Assembly (NCBI RefSeq): GCF_007558825.1
Contig: NZ_VLTK01000001.1
Location: 186,001 to 250,000 of the forward strand
Length of the DNA stretch: 64,000 nucleotides
Reading direction: 5' to 3'
From: Brevibacterium aurantiacum
GTDB taxonomy: Bacteria > Actinomycetota > Actinomycetes > Actinomycetales > Brevibacteriaceae
The translations under genes and the position numbers were made by a program. Numbering within the stretch: the first letter of the stretch is position 1; the number at the start of each line of letters is the position of its first letter. Positions 53,065-61,016 of this stretch are shown piece by piece. Below the pieces are notes generated by a model. It made no database searches. It was not told the DNA's origin and worked only from the letters and a program-made list of their open reading frames with translations.

Positions 53065-53760
53065 TCATTCCGGAACGTAGAACTTGTGCTGGATGGCACG
53101 GATGACGACCTGCGCCAGATTCTTCGCATCCAGTTTGATGCGCAGGTTTCTGGCGTGGGACTTCACTGTATAGACGCTGACGACCTGTTGTTCGGCGATC
53201 TCCGAGTAGTCCATCCCCTCACAGATCTGCCGGAGCAGGAGCTTCTCACTCGGAGTCAGAGCCGGCACCGTTCTCGAACCATCAGCGGCGATGTCGCCGC
53301 TGATCATGATGTCCTCTGCCAAGGATCGCAGCAGGGCCGGAGACTCGCCTGCGACTGCCGCTCGCGCGACGCGAACGAGTTCGGCGTCGGTGGCGGACTT
53401 GTTCACCGCCGCTATCGCACCGGCCTCGAGAGCACGTGTGATTCCCGGCCCGGGCGAGACAGTGGTCAGCACAACGATCGTCGCCTCTGGGTCGAGACAC
53501 ATGATCTCGCGGGCCGCATCGACTCCGCTCATCCCCGGATGCATGTTGACATCCATCAGGACGAGATCCGGGCGATGACGATCGAACGCTTCGACGGCGT
53601 CTTCACCGGAGTGCTGAGGTTCGAGAACCGAGAACCCTCCGTCGTCGAGCAGAGCTGCCGCCACGGCCCTCGTCGTCCACGAATCGTCGTCGACGACGAG
53701 CACGACGATGCGCTCGTCTGCTGGTGAGCTGTCGATCTCCGACCCGGCCGAGCCGCTCAT
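53065..53760 (-). CDS. NarL/LuxR-family response regulator
   Basis: A 231-residue regulator. The receiver has the acidic cluster VVDDDSWTT and the phospho-Asp in LVLMDVNMHPGM (near residue 68). A conserved Thr and Lys follow in VVLTTVSPG and AVNKSATDAEL. The LuxR helix-turn-helix is LTPSEKLLLRQICEGMDYSEIAEQQVVSVYTVKSHARNL. The start overlaps the kinase stop by four bases (ATGA), forming a two-component pair. The target genes are unknown. Confidence 0.9.
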   Translation of the reverse strand: MSGSAGSEIDSSPADERIVVLVVDDDSWTTRAVAAALLDDGGFSVLEPQHSGEDAVEAFDRHRPDLVLMDVNMHPGMSGVDAAREIMCLDPEATIVVLTTVSPGPGITRALEAGAIAAVNKSATDAELVRVARAAVAGESPALLRSLAEDIMISGDIAADGSRTVPALTPSEKLLLRQICEGMDYSEIAEQQVVSVYTVKSHARNLRIKLDAKNLAQVVIRAIQHKFYVPE

Positions 53761-55055
53761 ACTCTCTGGCTCTTCGTTGCTGACGCGTGGCGCTCGGCAT
53801 TCGCTTCAAGAACTGCGGAGGACGCGGCAGCGGTGAAATCGTCGCGGACACAGACAGCGTCGGCCTCGTCCCCATCGGCCGAGTCGTTGAATCGCAGCGG
53901 TTGGGAGACTTCGACGACGACGCGGCCCTGGGGATTCGATCCCGTGGTGCATGACCCGCCCAGGGCCTGAGCGCGCCGACTGAGAGATCGAGGTGGACGC
54001 GTCAGCGACGTCGCTGCCTCGTTCTCCGTGCGGAATCGCAGGACGGCCGCGTCAGATCCCTCACGATCCACGTTGACGGTCAGACTCGACTCGGTTCCCG
54101 GCAGGGAGTGTCGGATGACGTTCGTCGCCAGTTCTCGCATGATTGCGGTGAAATGTGCGCCCAGTACCGGGGATGCGTATCGGGGAAGGGTGCCGACAGT
54201 GAGCGTCAACGCCACACCGCCGGCGGCACTGCCGTTCTCAATGGACGTGGCCAGTGCTTTCGCCTCGGCCTGCAGCCGAATCCTGGGCTGCAGCTCGTCT
54301 CCGTCGCTGAGTTGCGTGACGAGCTGCCGCAGGCGCTTCGACGCCTCGGTGTTGACCAGGGAGAGCTCGGCGAGCTGACGGTTGGTGCCGAGATCTCGCG
54401 ACCCTCTGGCCAGTGCTTTGATGATTGCGCCCTCTGTTGCGAGTGAGTTCGAGATGGTGTCGTGCATATCGCTGGTGAAGCGTGCACGCAACGATTCCAC
54501 CGCCTGTTGGTGTTCCACGGCGGCTCGCTCCCGGCGATGGATCTCGCGTTGGATCCTCAGCTCGACGATTCCAGCAGCCAAGCCGATCAGCGAGTACGTG
54601 ACCCAGCCGTACCCGAAGTCGATGAACCCTGCAATGCCACCGTCGTAGGCTGCCAGCTCGGTGCAGGTGATGAGATAGGCGAGCAGTCCCACGGTGGCGA
54701 TGGCTGAGCCGACCCATCGCCGCTGGCTGAACAGCACCGCCGTGGCGAAGATGAGCGACTCGGGGAACATGTTCTCCAGGTCGGGGTAGGGCACGACGAA
54801 GACGAGGCTCAGCCCGGTCGAGACGAACACCGTCGCCAAAGGGAAGAACGGGGAGAGGATGAGCAGAGCATAGGCACAGACGAGCAGGACCATGTAGCGA
54901 GGCTCTGCGATCTCGAACGATCCGGGAATCAGCACGGTCAGCCCCATGATGAGGGCGAGGAGCCGCATGGGCAGATCCACGAAGCGCGGTCCGCGGAATA
55001 CGAGCCACAATCTGTTGAGCGCACTCATGGTGCCGTCGTCTGCCGCTGATGCCAT
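53757..55055 (-). CDS. NarL-type sensor histidine kinase
   Basis: A 432-residue membrane kinase with about six N-terminal hydrophobic segments (LLALIMGLTVLIPG; MVLLVCAYALLILSPFFPLAT; YGWVTYSLIGLAAGIVELRI). The HisKA_3-like phospho-site is FTSDMHDTISNSLATEG. The ATPase region has ELATNVIRHSLPG but only weak G boxes. It lacks an external sensor domain, so it probably senses within the membrane, for example envelope stress. I chose MASAADDG as start; a longer frame of 26 codons passes through intergenic-looking sequence. It pairs with the LuxR-type regulator. Confidence 0.85.
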   Translation of the reverse strand: MASAADDGTMSALNRLWLVFRGPRFVDLPMRLLALIMGLTVLIPGSFEIAEPRYMVLLVCAYALLILSPFFPLATVFVSTGLSLVFVVPYPDLENMFPESLIFATAVLFSQRRWVGSAIATVGLLAYLITCTELAAYDGGIAGFIDFGYGWVTYSLIGLAAGIVELRIQREIHRRERAAVEHQQAVESLRARFTSDMHDTISNSLATEGAIIKALARGSRDLGTNRQLAELSLVNTEASKRLRQLVTQLSDGDELQPRIRLQAEAKALATSIENGSAAGGVALTLTVGTLPRYASPVLGAHFTAIMRELATNVIRHSLPGTESSLTVNVDREGSDAAVLRFRTENEAATSLTRPPRSLSRRAQALGGSCTTGSNPQGRVVVEVSQPLRFNDSADGDEADAVCVRDDFTAAASSAVLEANAERHASATKSQRV

Positions 55056-55194
55056 GGAACCTATTGTGCTATACCCGCGTCCCTGCCGAAGCAGTCGGAT
55101 CTCATACTTACGTGCGATGCCCGATTGCGGCAAGCAGGATAGCGTTGCAACGGCACTCCCCGCAGCAGCACACCCCTCGTGAAAACCCGGACCA

Positions 55195-55306
55195 TCCCCA
55201 TGGAAGCGGTGACTTCATCCCGTCCCCATGGAAGTAGTGACATCACCCCACCCTCATGGAACCGGTGACATCACCCCGCCCCCTTGGACCTGGCGATATC
55301 ACCGCG
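55195..55306. repeat. 28-bp tandem repeat, four copies
   Basis: Units begin at 55195, 55223, 55251 and 55279 around a CATGGAA..GGTGACATCA core; the copies diverge progressively. There are no spacers. Apart from this and the terminator the 375 bases between the kinase and gabT hold no gene. Confidence 0.88.
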
Positions 55307-55341
55307 GCTGAGCGCCACTCCCACCCGGCTCCACAACGGCC

Positions 55342-55385
55342 GACGGCGGCGTATCGACCTCACATGAGGTCGATACGCCGCCGTC
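55342..55385 (-). terminator. gabT terminator
   Basis: Perfect 21-base stem beginning GACGGCGGCGTATCGACCTC with a two-base loop, 45-90 bases after the gabT stop on the minus strand. Confidence 0.82.
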
Positions 55386-55430
55386 AGAACCCGCAGACTC
55401 CGCCCTGCGAGCGGGGCCGGATTCGAGCTG

Positions 55431-56795
55431 TCAGGCCACGGAAGCGGCGACAGCCTCTTCGATGACGTCGAAGGCGTCGCCCAGGAGTTCATCGGAGATC
55501 GTCAGCGGGGGCAGGAAGCGCAGGATGTTGCCGAAGGTTCCCGTAGTGAGCACGAGGACCCCGTTCTTCGCGCAGTAGTCGGCGATCTTCTTGACCAGGT
55601 CCGGGTTCGGATCGATCGAGTCGTGCTGGACGAATTCGGCAGCGATCATGGCGCCGCGGCCGCGGATGTCACCGACCTCCGGGTGCTTGCTCTGGAGCTT
55701 AGTGAGGCGGTCGGTGACGACCTCGCCGATGTGAGCGGCGTTCTCAACGAGTCCGTCCTCCTCGTAGGAGGCGATGGCGCCGAGCGCTGCCGCACAGGCA
55801 ACAGGGTTGCCGCCGTAGGTCCCGCCGAGGCGACCCGGTCCGACCGAGTCCATGATCTCCGCGCGGCCGGTCACGGCCGAGAGCGGCAGACCGCCGGCGA
55901 TGCCCTTCGCGGTGGTGATGATATCGGGGACGATGTCTTCCCACTCGGAGGCGAACATCTTGCCAGTGCGGGCGAAGCCAGCCTGAACCTCGTCGGCGAC
56001 GAAGACGATGCCCTTCTCCTTCGCGAACTCAACCAGCGCAGGCAGGAAGCCCTCGGCTGGGACGATGAAGCCGCCCTCACCCTGGATGGGCTCGATGACG
56101 ATCGCAGCGACACTTTCGGCGCCGATCTGCTTCTCGATCATGGTGATGACGCGCTTGGCCGCTTCCTCGCCGCTGACCTTGGTGCCTGCAGCATCGTTGT
56201 CGCGGTAAGGGTAGGACATGGGTGCGCGGTAGACCTCACCGGCGAACGGGCCGAAACCGGCCTTGTAGGGGGTGGCCTTCGCAGTCATCGACATGGTCAG
56301 GTTGGTACGGCCGTGGTAGGCGTGGTCGAAGACGACGACGGCGTCGCGGCCAGTGTGGACACGGGCGATCTTGACGGCGTTCTCGACAGCCTCGGCGCCG
56401 GAGTTGAGCAGGATGGAGCGCTTCTCATGATCGCCCGGGGTCAGACGGTTGAGCGCCTCGGCGACCTCGACGTAACCCTCGTACGGGTTGACCATGAAGC
56501 AGGTGTGGGTGAAGGACTGGAGCTGCTCGGTGGCGGCCTTGACCACGCGGGGGTTCGAGTTGCCCGCCGTCGTCACGGCGATGCCGGCTCCCAGGTCGAT
56601 GATCTGGTTGCCATCGACGTCTTTGAGGATTCCGCCACCGGCGGCCACCACATAGGCGGGCAGGCTCGAGCCGACTCCGGGTGCCACTGCCGACTTGCGT
56701 CGTTCCTCGATCTCACGGGACTTCGGCCCGGGGATCTCGGTGACGAGTTTACGTTCCTGCGGCAGAGCTTCGCCGCCAATTTCCAAAGCTGTCAT
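55431..56795 (-). CDS. gabT: 4-aminobutyrate--2-oxoglutarate aminotransferase
   Basis: A 454-residue class III aminotransferase that moves the GABA amino group to 2-oxoglutarate. Landmarks are FTHTCFMVNPYEGYVEVAE, the PLP-stacking NSGAEAVENAVKIAR, AYHGRTNLTMSMTAK, IVIEPIQGEGGF and VFVADEVQAGFARTGKMFA. The Schiff-base Lys is in ITTAKGIAGGLPLSAVTGR. Both length and motifs match GabT rather than ornithine aminotransferase. TAATCT lies seven bases before the ATG, indicating a leaderless transcript. It is followed by a strong terminator, so it is a single-gene unit. Confidence 0.92.
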   Translation of the reverse strand: MTALEIGGEALPQERKLVTEIPGPKSREIEERRKSAVAPGVGSSLPAYVVAAGGGILKDVDGNQIIDLGAGIAVTTAGNSNPRVVKAATEQLQSFTHTCFMVNPYEGYVEVAEALNRLTPGDHEKRSILLNSGAEAVENAVKIARVHTGRDAVVVFDHAYHGRTNLTMSMTAKATPYKAGFGPFAGEVYRAPMSYPYRDNDAAGTKVSGEEAAKRVITMIEKQIGAESVAAIVIEPIQGEGGFIVPAEGFLPALVEFAKEKGIVFVADEVQAGFARTGKMFASEWEDIVPDIITTAKGIAGGLPLSAVTGRAEIMDSVGPGRLGGTYGGNPVACAAALGAIASYEEDGLVENAAHIGEVVTDRLTKLQSKHPEVGDIRGRGAMIAAEFVQHDSIDPNPDLVKKIADYCAKNGVLVLTTGTFGNILRFLPPLTISDELLGDAFDVIEEAVAASVA

Positions 56796-57017
56796 AACGA
56801 GAAGATTAGAGCCTTTCGACGGTTCTTGTCACTTACCGTCCGCAGGCTGGTCAGATCACGCCTGCCGCAGATCCAGGCGGTACGAAATCCGTTGCCATCG
56901 GTACGACTCGAAAACCGTGCAGAATACGCTCACAAGGCGTTTCAAGTCGGGCCTGAGAGTCGGGCCTGAGGGCCGCCGATGCGGATTCGCTCGCCGATTC
57001 CACTGCTTCCGCCGAGG

Positions 57018-57044
57018 GCGGAAATCAGCGTTGCTGATTCCGCA
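57018..57044 (-). terminator. Likely terminator at the end of ygfZ
   Basis: On the minus strand GCGGAATCAGC-AAC-GCTGATTTCCGC folds with one mismatch; it overlaps the last codons and stop of ygfZ. A second hairpin, TTCCGCC-GAG-GGCGGAA, lies just beyond it. Confidence 0.55.
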
Positions 57045-58161
57045 TGTCGGTGTCCTTATTGCGTCCCGGAAGTTCGATGTCGTGTTCGCGCACGGGCGCA
57101 ACGATCGTCTCCTGGGCCCCGGCCACACGGGGTGCGTCATCGCCCAGATCGAAGCTGAGTTCAGCCTCGGCGGAGAGATTGCGCTTGACCACGGCCAGGC
57201 CGATCGGCCCGAGTTCCCAGTGCAGTGCAACCGAGGTCAGTTGGCCCACAGACCGTTCGGACCCTCGGACCTCGGCGAGCACCTCGGCGCCGGCCTCAGG
57301 TTGGATGTGCCCGGATCCGTCGAGATGGACGAAGACGAGCCTGCGAGGCGGCTGGCCCAGGTTGTGCACGCGGGCCACGGCCTCCTGGCCGCGGTAGCAG
57401 CCCTTGGCCAGGTGCACCGAGGTGCGCAGCAGATCGAGTTCGCCGACGAGCGACTTGTGGTCGATCTCGTTCGTGCCCGGACGCCAGGCGGCGATCCGCA
57501 CGGCTTCCCAGGCGTCGAACCCGGCCATGGTGAATTCGCTCGCCGAGGTGGTCTGCAGATCTGCGCGGGCGATAATGCCGATGACGAACTGAGTCTCGAG
57601 CCCGGGGTGGTCCTCCCCTGCCACCTCGAGTCCGAGATCGACCTCGGCGTACGAGGCCGAACCGGTCCCGATGTGCGGCCAGGGATCGGACCACAGCTGG
57701 GTCACGGGCAAGCTGTCGGGGAGCTTCACGACGGCGCCGATGCATTGGAACTCATCGCTGACGTCGTCGATCGTCACCCGCATCATGAAGACCATCTTGC
57801 GGAGGAATTCGAGAGTCTCGTCGGTGCGCAGCTCACTGATCGCCCACAGCGATTCGCCGTCGTCGACGAGTTTCAGCCAGCCTTCGATGCGACCGTTCGG
57901 GTCAAGGACGAGAGTCTCTGTGGACACGCCCGGCGCCAGGGTGTCGAGCTTCTGCGTGGTGATGGAGTTCAGCCAGGTGAGGCGATCGGCTCCGCTCAGA
58001 CGCAGGATTCGCAGGTGGGGCAGATCGACGATCGCGCCCTTTTCGAGCAGTGCCCGCTGCTCGCGCAGCGGCGAACCGTAGTGGGCCGGGGTGTGCTCGA
58101 GCTCTTCGCCGCCGAATACCGCGGTGGAGCTCAGTGGGCGATTCAGCGATGAGGCAGTCAT
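57025..58161 (-). CDS. ygfZ: YgfZ/GcvT-domain folate-binding protein
   Basis: A 378-residue protein of the aminomethyltransferase-like fold. ILRLSGADRLTWLNSITTQKLDTL opens the folate-binding domain, and KGCYRGQEAVARVHNLGQPPRRLVF is the strictly conserved YgfZ motif with its Cys. YgfZ helps tetrahydrofolate-dependent assembly or repair of Fe-S clusters. The ATG is one base after the nitrobindin-like stop, giving tight coupling. A TTG three codons upstream is possible. One CGCCGAGGTGG copy lies within it. Confidence 0.92.
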   Translation of the reverse strand: MTASSLNRPLSSTAVFGGEELEHTPAHYGSPLREQRALLEKGAIVDLPHLRILRLSGADRLTWLNSITTQKLDTLAPGVSTETLVLDPNGRIEGWLKLVDDGESLWAISELRTDETLEFLRKMVFMMRVTIDDVSDEFQCIGAVVKLPDSLPVTQLWSDPWPHIGTGSASYAEVDLGLEVAGEDHPGLETQFVIGIIARADLQTTSASEFTMAGFDAWEAVRIAAWRPGTNEIDHKSLVGELDLLRTSVHLAKGCYRGQEAVARVHNLGQPPRRLVFVHLDGSGHIQPEAGAEVLAEVRGSERSVGQLTSVALHWELGPIGLAVVKRNLSAEAELSFDLGDDAPRVAGAQETIVAPVREHDIELPGRNKDTDMRNQQR

Positions 58162-58162
58162 A

Positions 58163-58762
58163 TCAGGCAATCTTCTTCAGTCGGGCTGAGGAGTGTGTGG
58201 CGAGCTCGTGGCCCAGTGCGGCCATGTCCCAGGCCCACATGAGCTCCCCGCCGACGAGGCCGTACATACGGGTCGAGGCCGTGTACTCCTTCGCGGTCTT
58301 GGTCCGGGCGACGACATCGGTGGAGAGGTCGATGCGCGGCCCCTTGACGTGGCCTGCGTAGAGTTCCATCACGCCATGCGGGTGGACGATCTCGGCTTCG
58401 ATCTCGAATCCGTCATCATTCGTGCGCAGAGTATCGACGGCGGCCGCCGAGGTGAAGCTGGGCTCTTCGGTGGGCACGAGCATCCCCGGGCCCACGTCAC
58501 CGGCATCGCGCGGACGCACCAGCTGCCAGATCCCTGTCTCCAGAGTCAGCGTCGATTCCAATTCGCCGTCCTCGGTCAGCAGCCACGCATGCGCGGTGTA
58601 CTGCAGGAACGGTGTTCCCGGGTGGGCGGTGAATTCGACGCGCTGCCCGAACTGCTTCTCGGGGGTGTCCGCGTAGCCGACGACTCCGACGCCTTCCCAC
58701 GAACCGATCAGCCAGGACAGGGGAACGAGCTCGGGGTGAACCGAGGAATCAAGTTCGATCAT
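58163..58762 (-). CDS. Nitrobindin-like (FABP-family) heme protein
   Basis: A 199-residue beta-barrel protein. The family signature GSWEGVGVVGY (GxWxGxG) is at residues 20-30. The C-terminal region MYGLVGGELMWAWDMAALGHEL contains the His expected to bind heme iron. Nitrobindins, such as M. tuberculosis Rv2717c, bind heme and react with NO or peroxynitrite. It lies between a 38-residue membrane protein and ygfZ in one operon, suggesting a link to nitrosative stress and Fe-S repair. Confidence 0.9.
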   Translation of the reverse strand: MIELDSSVHPELVPLSWLIGSWEGVGVVGYADTPEKQFGQRVEFTAHPGTPFLQYTAHAWLLTEDGELESTLTLETGIWQLVRPRDAGDVGPGMLVPTEEPSFTSAAAVDTLRTNDDGFEIEAEIVHPHGVMELYAGHVKGPRIDLSTDVVARTKTAKEYTASTRMYGLVGGELMWAWDMAALGHELATHSSARLKKIA

Positions 58763-58767
58763 GGAGT

Positions 58768-58884
58768 TCAGCGATTGTCTTTGAACAGCGCCGTGACGAC
58801 CTTGACTCCGACGCCCAGGGCGCCGAGTGCGGCAATGCCGACGAGACTGGAGAAGACGATTTCGAGAGCGACAAGGTTATCCAT
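58768..58884 (-). CDS. Small membrane protein (38 aa)
   Basis: A 38-residue frame that ends five bases before the nitrobindin-like gene. It has one hydrophobic helix (LVALEIVFSSLVGIAALG and onward) and a charged end, LFKDNR. The start follows TAGACT by exactly six bases, the same leaderless layout seen for larger genes in this window. That supports real expression. I do not recognise the family. It probably heads the nitrobindin-ygfZ operon. Confidence 0.65.
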   Translation of the reverse strand: MDNLVALEIVFSSLVGIAALGALGVGVKVVTALFKDNR

Positions 58885-58896
58885 GCTCCCAGTCTA
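58885..58896 (-). promoter_or_regulatory. -10 box of leaderless small-membrane-protein operon
   Basis: TAGACT (complement of 58891-58896), six bases, ATG at 58884. Confidence 0.5.
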
Positions 58897-59012
58897 CATT
58901 TCCCATCTGCGGTATGCGCACTCAGTCCGAGCTCTGAGCACGGCTTCAGCACGAACCTGAGCACGGTATCAATGCGGAGTCGCGCTCACCGTGTCGGACA
59001 TCATAGCCGAGG

Positions 59013-59816
59013 TCAGAAGGCGATGCGCTCCAGGGAATAGACGACGACACCGCCGAGGGCGATGGGAGCGGCCCCGAGCGCGAGCTGAACGGCAAAGCTG
59101 CGGGCCTTCTCCACGTTCTTCTTCAACTCGATGTTCTGGGAGAGTTCAAGGCTCACAGCCTGGTATTGGGTATAGGCGATGAGCCCGAGCATACGATCGA
59201 CGCCGGCGACCAACAGTCCCATGATGCCGCCGAGGACGAGCGATACAGGCACGCTGATGGCGTCCTTGAAGATGAGGACCGACAGGATTCCGGCGACCGC
59301 GACCGGCATCGCGATCGCCAGCGGTGACGTGTAGATCGCGGGCCAGGGCAGGGCTGTCATGCAACCTGCGACGATGAGCGAGACGAGACCGACGACGATG
59401 GCTTCCTTGTCGCCGGGGACGGTGATCGCCGCGACCCAGGTGCTTGCGGACAGGACGATGACCACGCCCGCAACTTGGGCTGAGACGTTGGCAACGGCAT
59501 CTGAGGCACCCATTCCGCGGGTGAGATTCTGCACGAAGGTCCAGAGCAGGCCGAGGCCGGCCAGAACGGGAAGCCAGTCAAGATAGGGTGCTGTGTCATC
59601 GCGGAACGCCGCGAGCAGTCCGGCCAGGCCGAAGAGGCCGAGCATGATCGACGTCGCGCGAGGCTGCGGTGAGTCCGTCAGTCGCGGCCAGCCGTAGGCG
59701 ACACCGAAGACGATGAGCCCGGTCGCCAGCAGGAACAAGGTGTAGCCCCAGTACACGGAGGCACTGAGGGCCAGCGCCAAGGCCAGCGCGACAACTACTC
59801 GAATCCATCTGATCAC
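59013..59816 (-). CDS. Polytopic membrane protein of unknown function
   Basis: A 267-residue protein with seven to eight hydrophobic segments, beginning VVVALALALALSASVYWGY and ending with a loop (QAVSLELSQNIELKKNVEK) and a last helix. No catalytic motif is visible. The GTG start (IRWIRV) avoids a basic upstream extension that has no membrane character; a CACGAT box lies six bases before it. It is an isolated gene divergent from the methyltransferase. Confidence 0.78.
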   Translation of the reverse strand: MIRWIRVVVALALALALSASVYWGYTLFLLATGLIVFGVAYGWPRLTDSPQPRATSIMLGLFGLAGLLAAFRDDTAPYLDWLPVLAGLGLLWTFVQNLTRGMGASDAVANVSAQVAGVVIVLSASTWVAAITVPGDKEAIVVGLVSLIVAGCMTALPWPAIYTSPLAIAMPVAVAGILSVLIFKDAISVPVSLVLGGIMGLLVAGVDRMLGLIAYTQYQAVSLELSQNIELKKNVEKARSFAVQLALGAAPIALGGVVVYSLERIAF

Positions 59817-60003
59817 AGCACTATCGTGCCTTATTCGCCCGAGGCGACGCGATTTGGGCCAATGTCGGCGATCCCCGCCGACGTCACCAACGACGCTCAC
59901 CGTCCGTCCTTGCGGGCATCTGCTGAGTCACAGCCGACCCTGTTCACTCCTGACACAGCGACCTACGCTGATGCGAACCTGCTCACTTCTGATGGAGAGA
60001 CTC

Positions 60004-60819
60004 ATGGCCAATGTGCTGACAACACGCAACTGCACCGCCGACCAATGCGACCTCAGCGACGGAATTGGAACCGATCTGGGCACACAGCAGCTCACCCTCC
60101 TATCCGCACTCCTCGACCCGACGACGCGTACAGTACTGAGGTCGCTGCAGCCGAAGGAGAACGCAAGGTATCTGGAGGTCGGAGCCGGAAACGGCTCCAT
60201 CGCCGAAATGATGGCAGCAGGTTTCGGCGGCAGCGTCCTGGCTGTCGACAAGGACGTGACGAACCTGGTTGCGTCGCCGGGTGTCGACGTCGTCCATCAC
60301 GATGTCCTCAACGGCGTCCCCATCGGGCCGTTCGATCTCATCCATGCGCGCCTGGTCCTCGCCCACCTGCCTGCCCGGAGACGGGTCTTCGCCCAGCTCG
60401 TCGAGCAGTTGGCTCCCGGTGGATGGCTCGTCATCGCAGATGTCGGTGTCGCCGCGGAACTGCTCGTGGCACCTGAGGAATCCGACCGCGCGATATGGCG
60501 GAGGTACACCCACGCGGCCTATCAGCGGTTCAGACCTGAAGTCGACTGCGACTACGGCTGGGCAGACCGGGCCGAGGTCGAGATGTTCGGAGCCGGGCTC
60601 GCGGATGTCGCCGCGCAGCACCTCGTCCCCCTCGCCCGCGGCGGTGGACCCTGGACGAGCTACCATCTGAACCTCAGCCTGCAGAATGAGGATGGTCTTC
60701 TCGCCACCGGCCTCCGTCGTGAAGACCTGGACCGCTACCGCACCATGCTGACCGACCCCGAGTTCCGTGCGCGCTTCTTCTCACTGACGTATACGACAGG
60801 ACGCAAGCCGACCGCATGA
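60004..60819 (+). CDS. SAM-dependent class I methyltransferase
   Basis: A 271-residue methyltransferase. Motif I is YLEVGAGNGSIAEMM (residues 54-68), followed by VLAVDKD and DLIHARLVLAHLPARRRV (motif II/III region), then LAPGGWLVIADV. This layout resembles small-molecule or quinone-type methyltransferases; the substrate is unknown. GGAGAG precedes the ATG; the frame is open upstream for 50 codons without family similarity. Confidence 0.85.
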   Translation: MANVLTTRNCTADQCDLSDGIGTDLGTQQLTLLSALLDPTTRTVLRSLQPKENARYLEVGAGNGSIAEMMAAGFGGSVLAVDKDVTNLVASPGVDVVHHDVLNGVPIGPFDLIHARLVLAHLPARRRVFAQLVEQLAPGGWLVIADVGVAAELLVAPEESDRAIWRRYTHAAYQRFRPEVDCDYGWADRAEVEMFGAGLADVAAQHLVPLARGGGPWTSYHLNLSLQNEDGLLATGLRREDLDRYRTMLTDPEFRARFFSLTYTTGRKPTA

Positions 60820-61016
60820 CCCGCAACCTTCCCTTCTCCTGTGACCTGTTCTCTCCTGTCACCCGTTGACCCTTCCCTGTGACCTCTTGCCCTCCCCCAG
60901 GTAACGGAGAAGCAGCTGGGCAGGCACCGGAGAAGCACAGCTGGGCACCCTCGGTATACTTTCCCCAGGCTGCTACTTCAGCGGCCGAGCCGAGTCCGAG
61001 GAGGTGGATGGACCAC
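60820..61016. other. Intergenic region before the GlnR-like gene
   Basis: It contains imperfect TGTGACCT(G/C)TT repeats (60838-60890) and a good -10 box, TATACT at 60955-60960. AGGAGG at 60999-61004 is the ribosome site for the regulator. No gene is seen. Confidence 0.55.

Noticed and set aside
55195-55306. CRISPR array
   Set aside because: The 28-base units are directly adjacent with no spacers and no cas genes are present.
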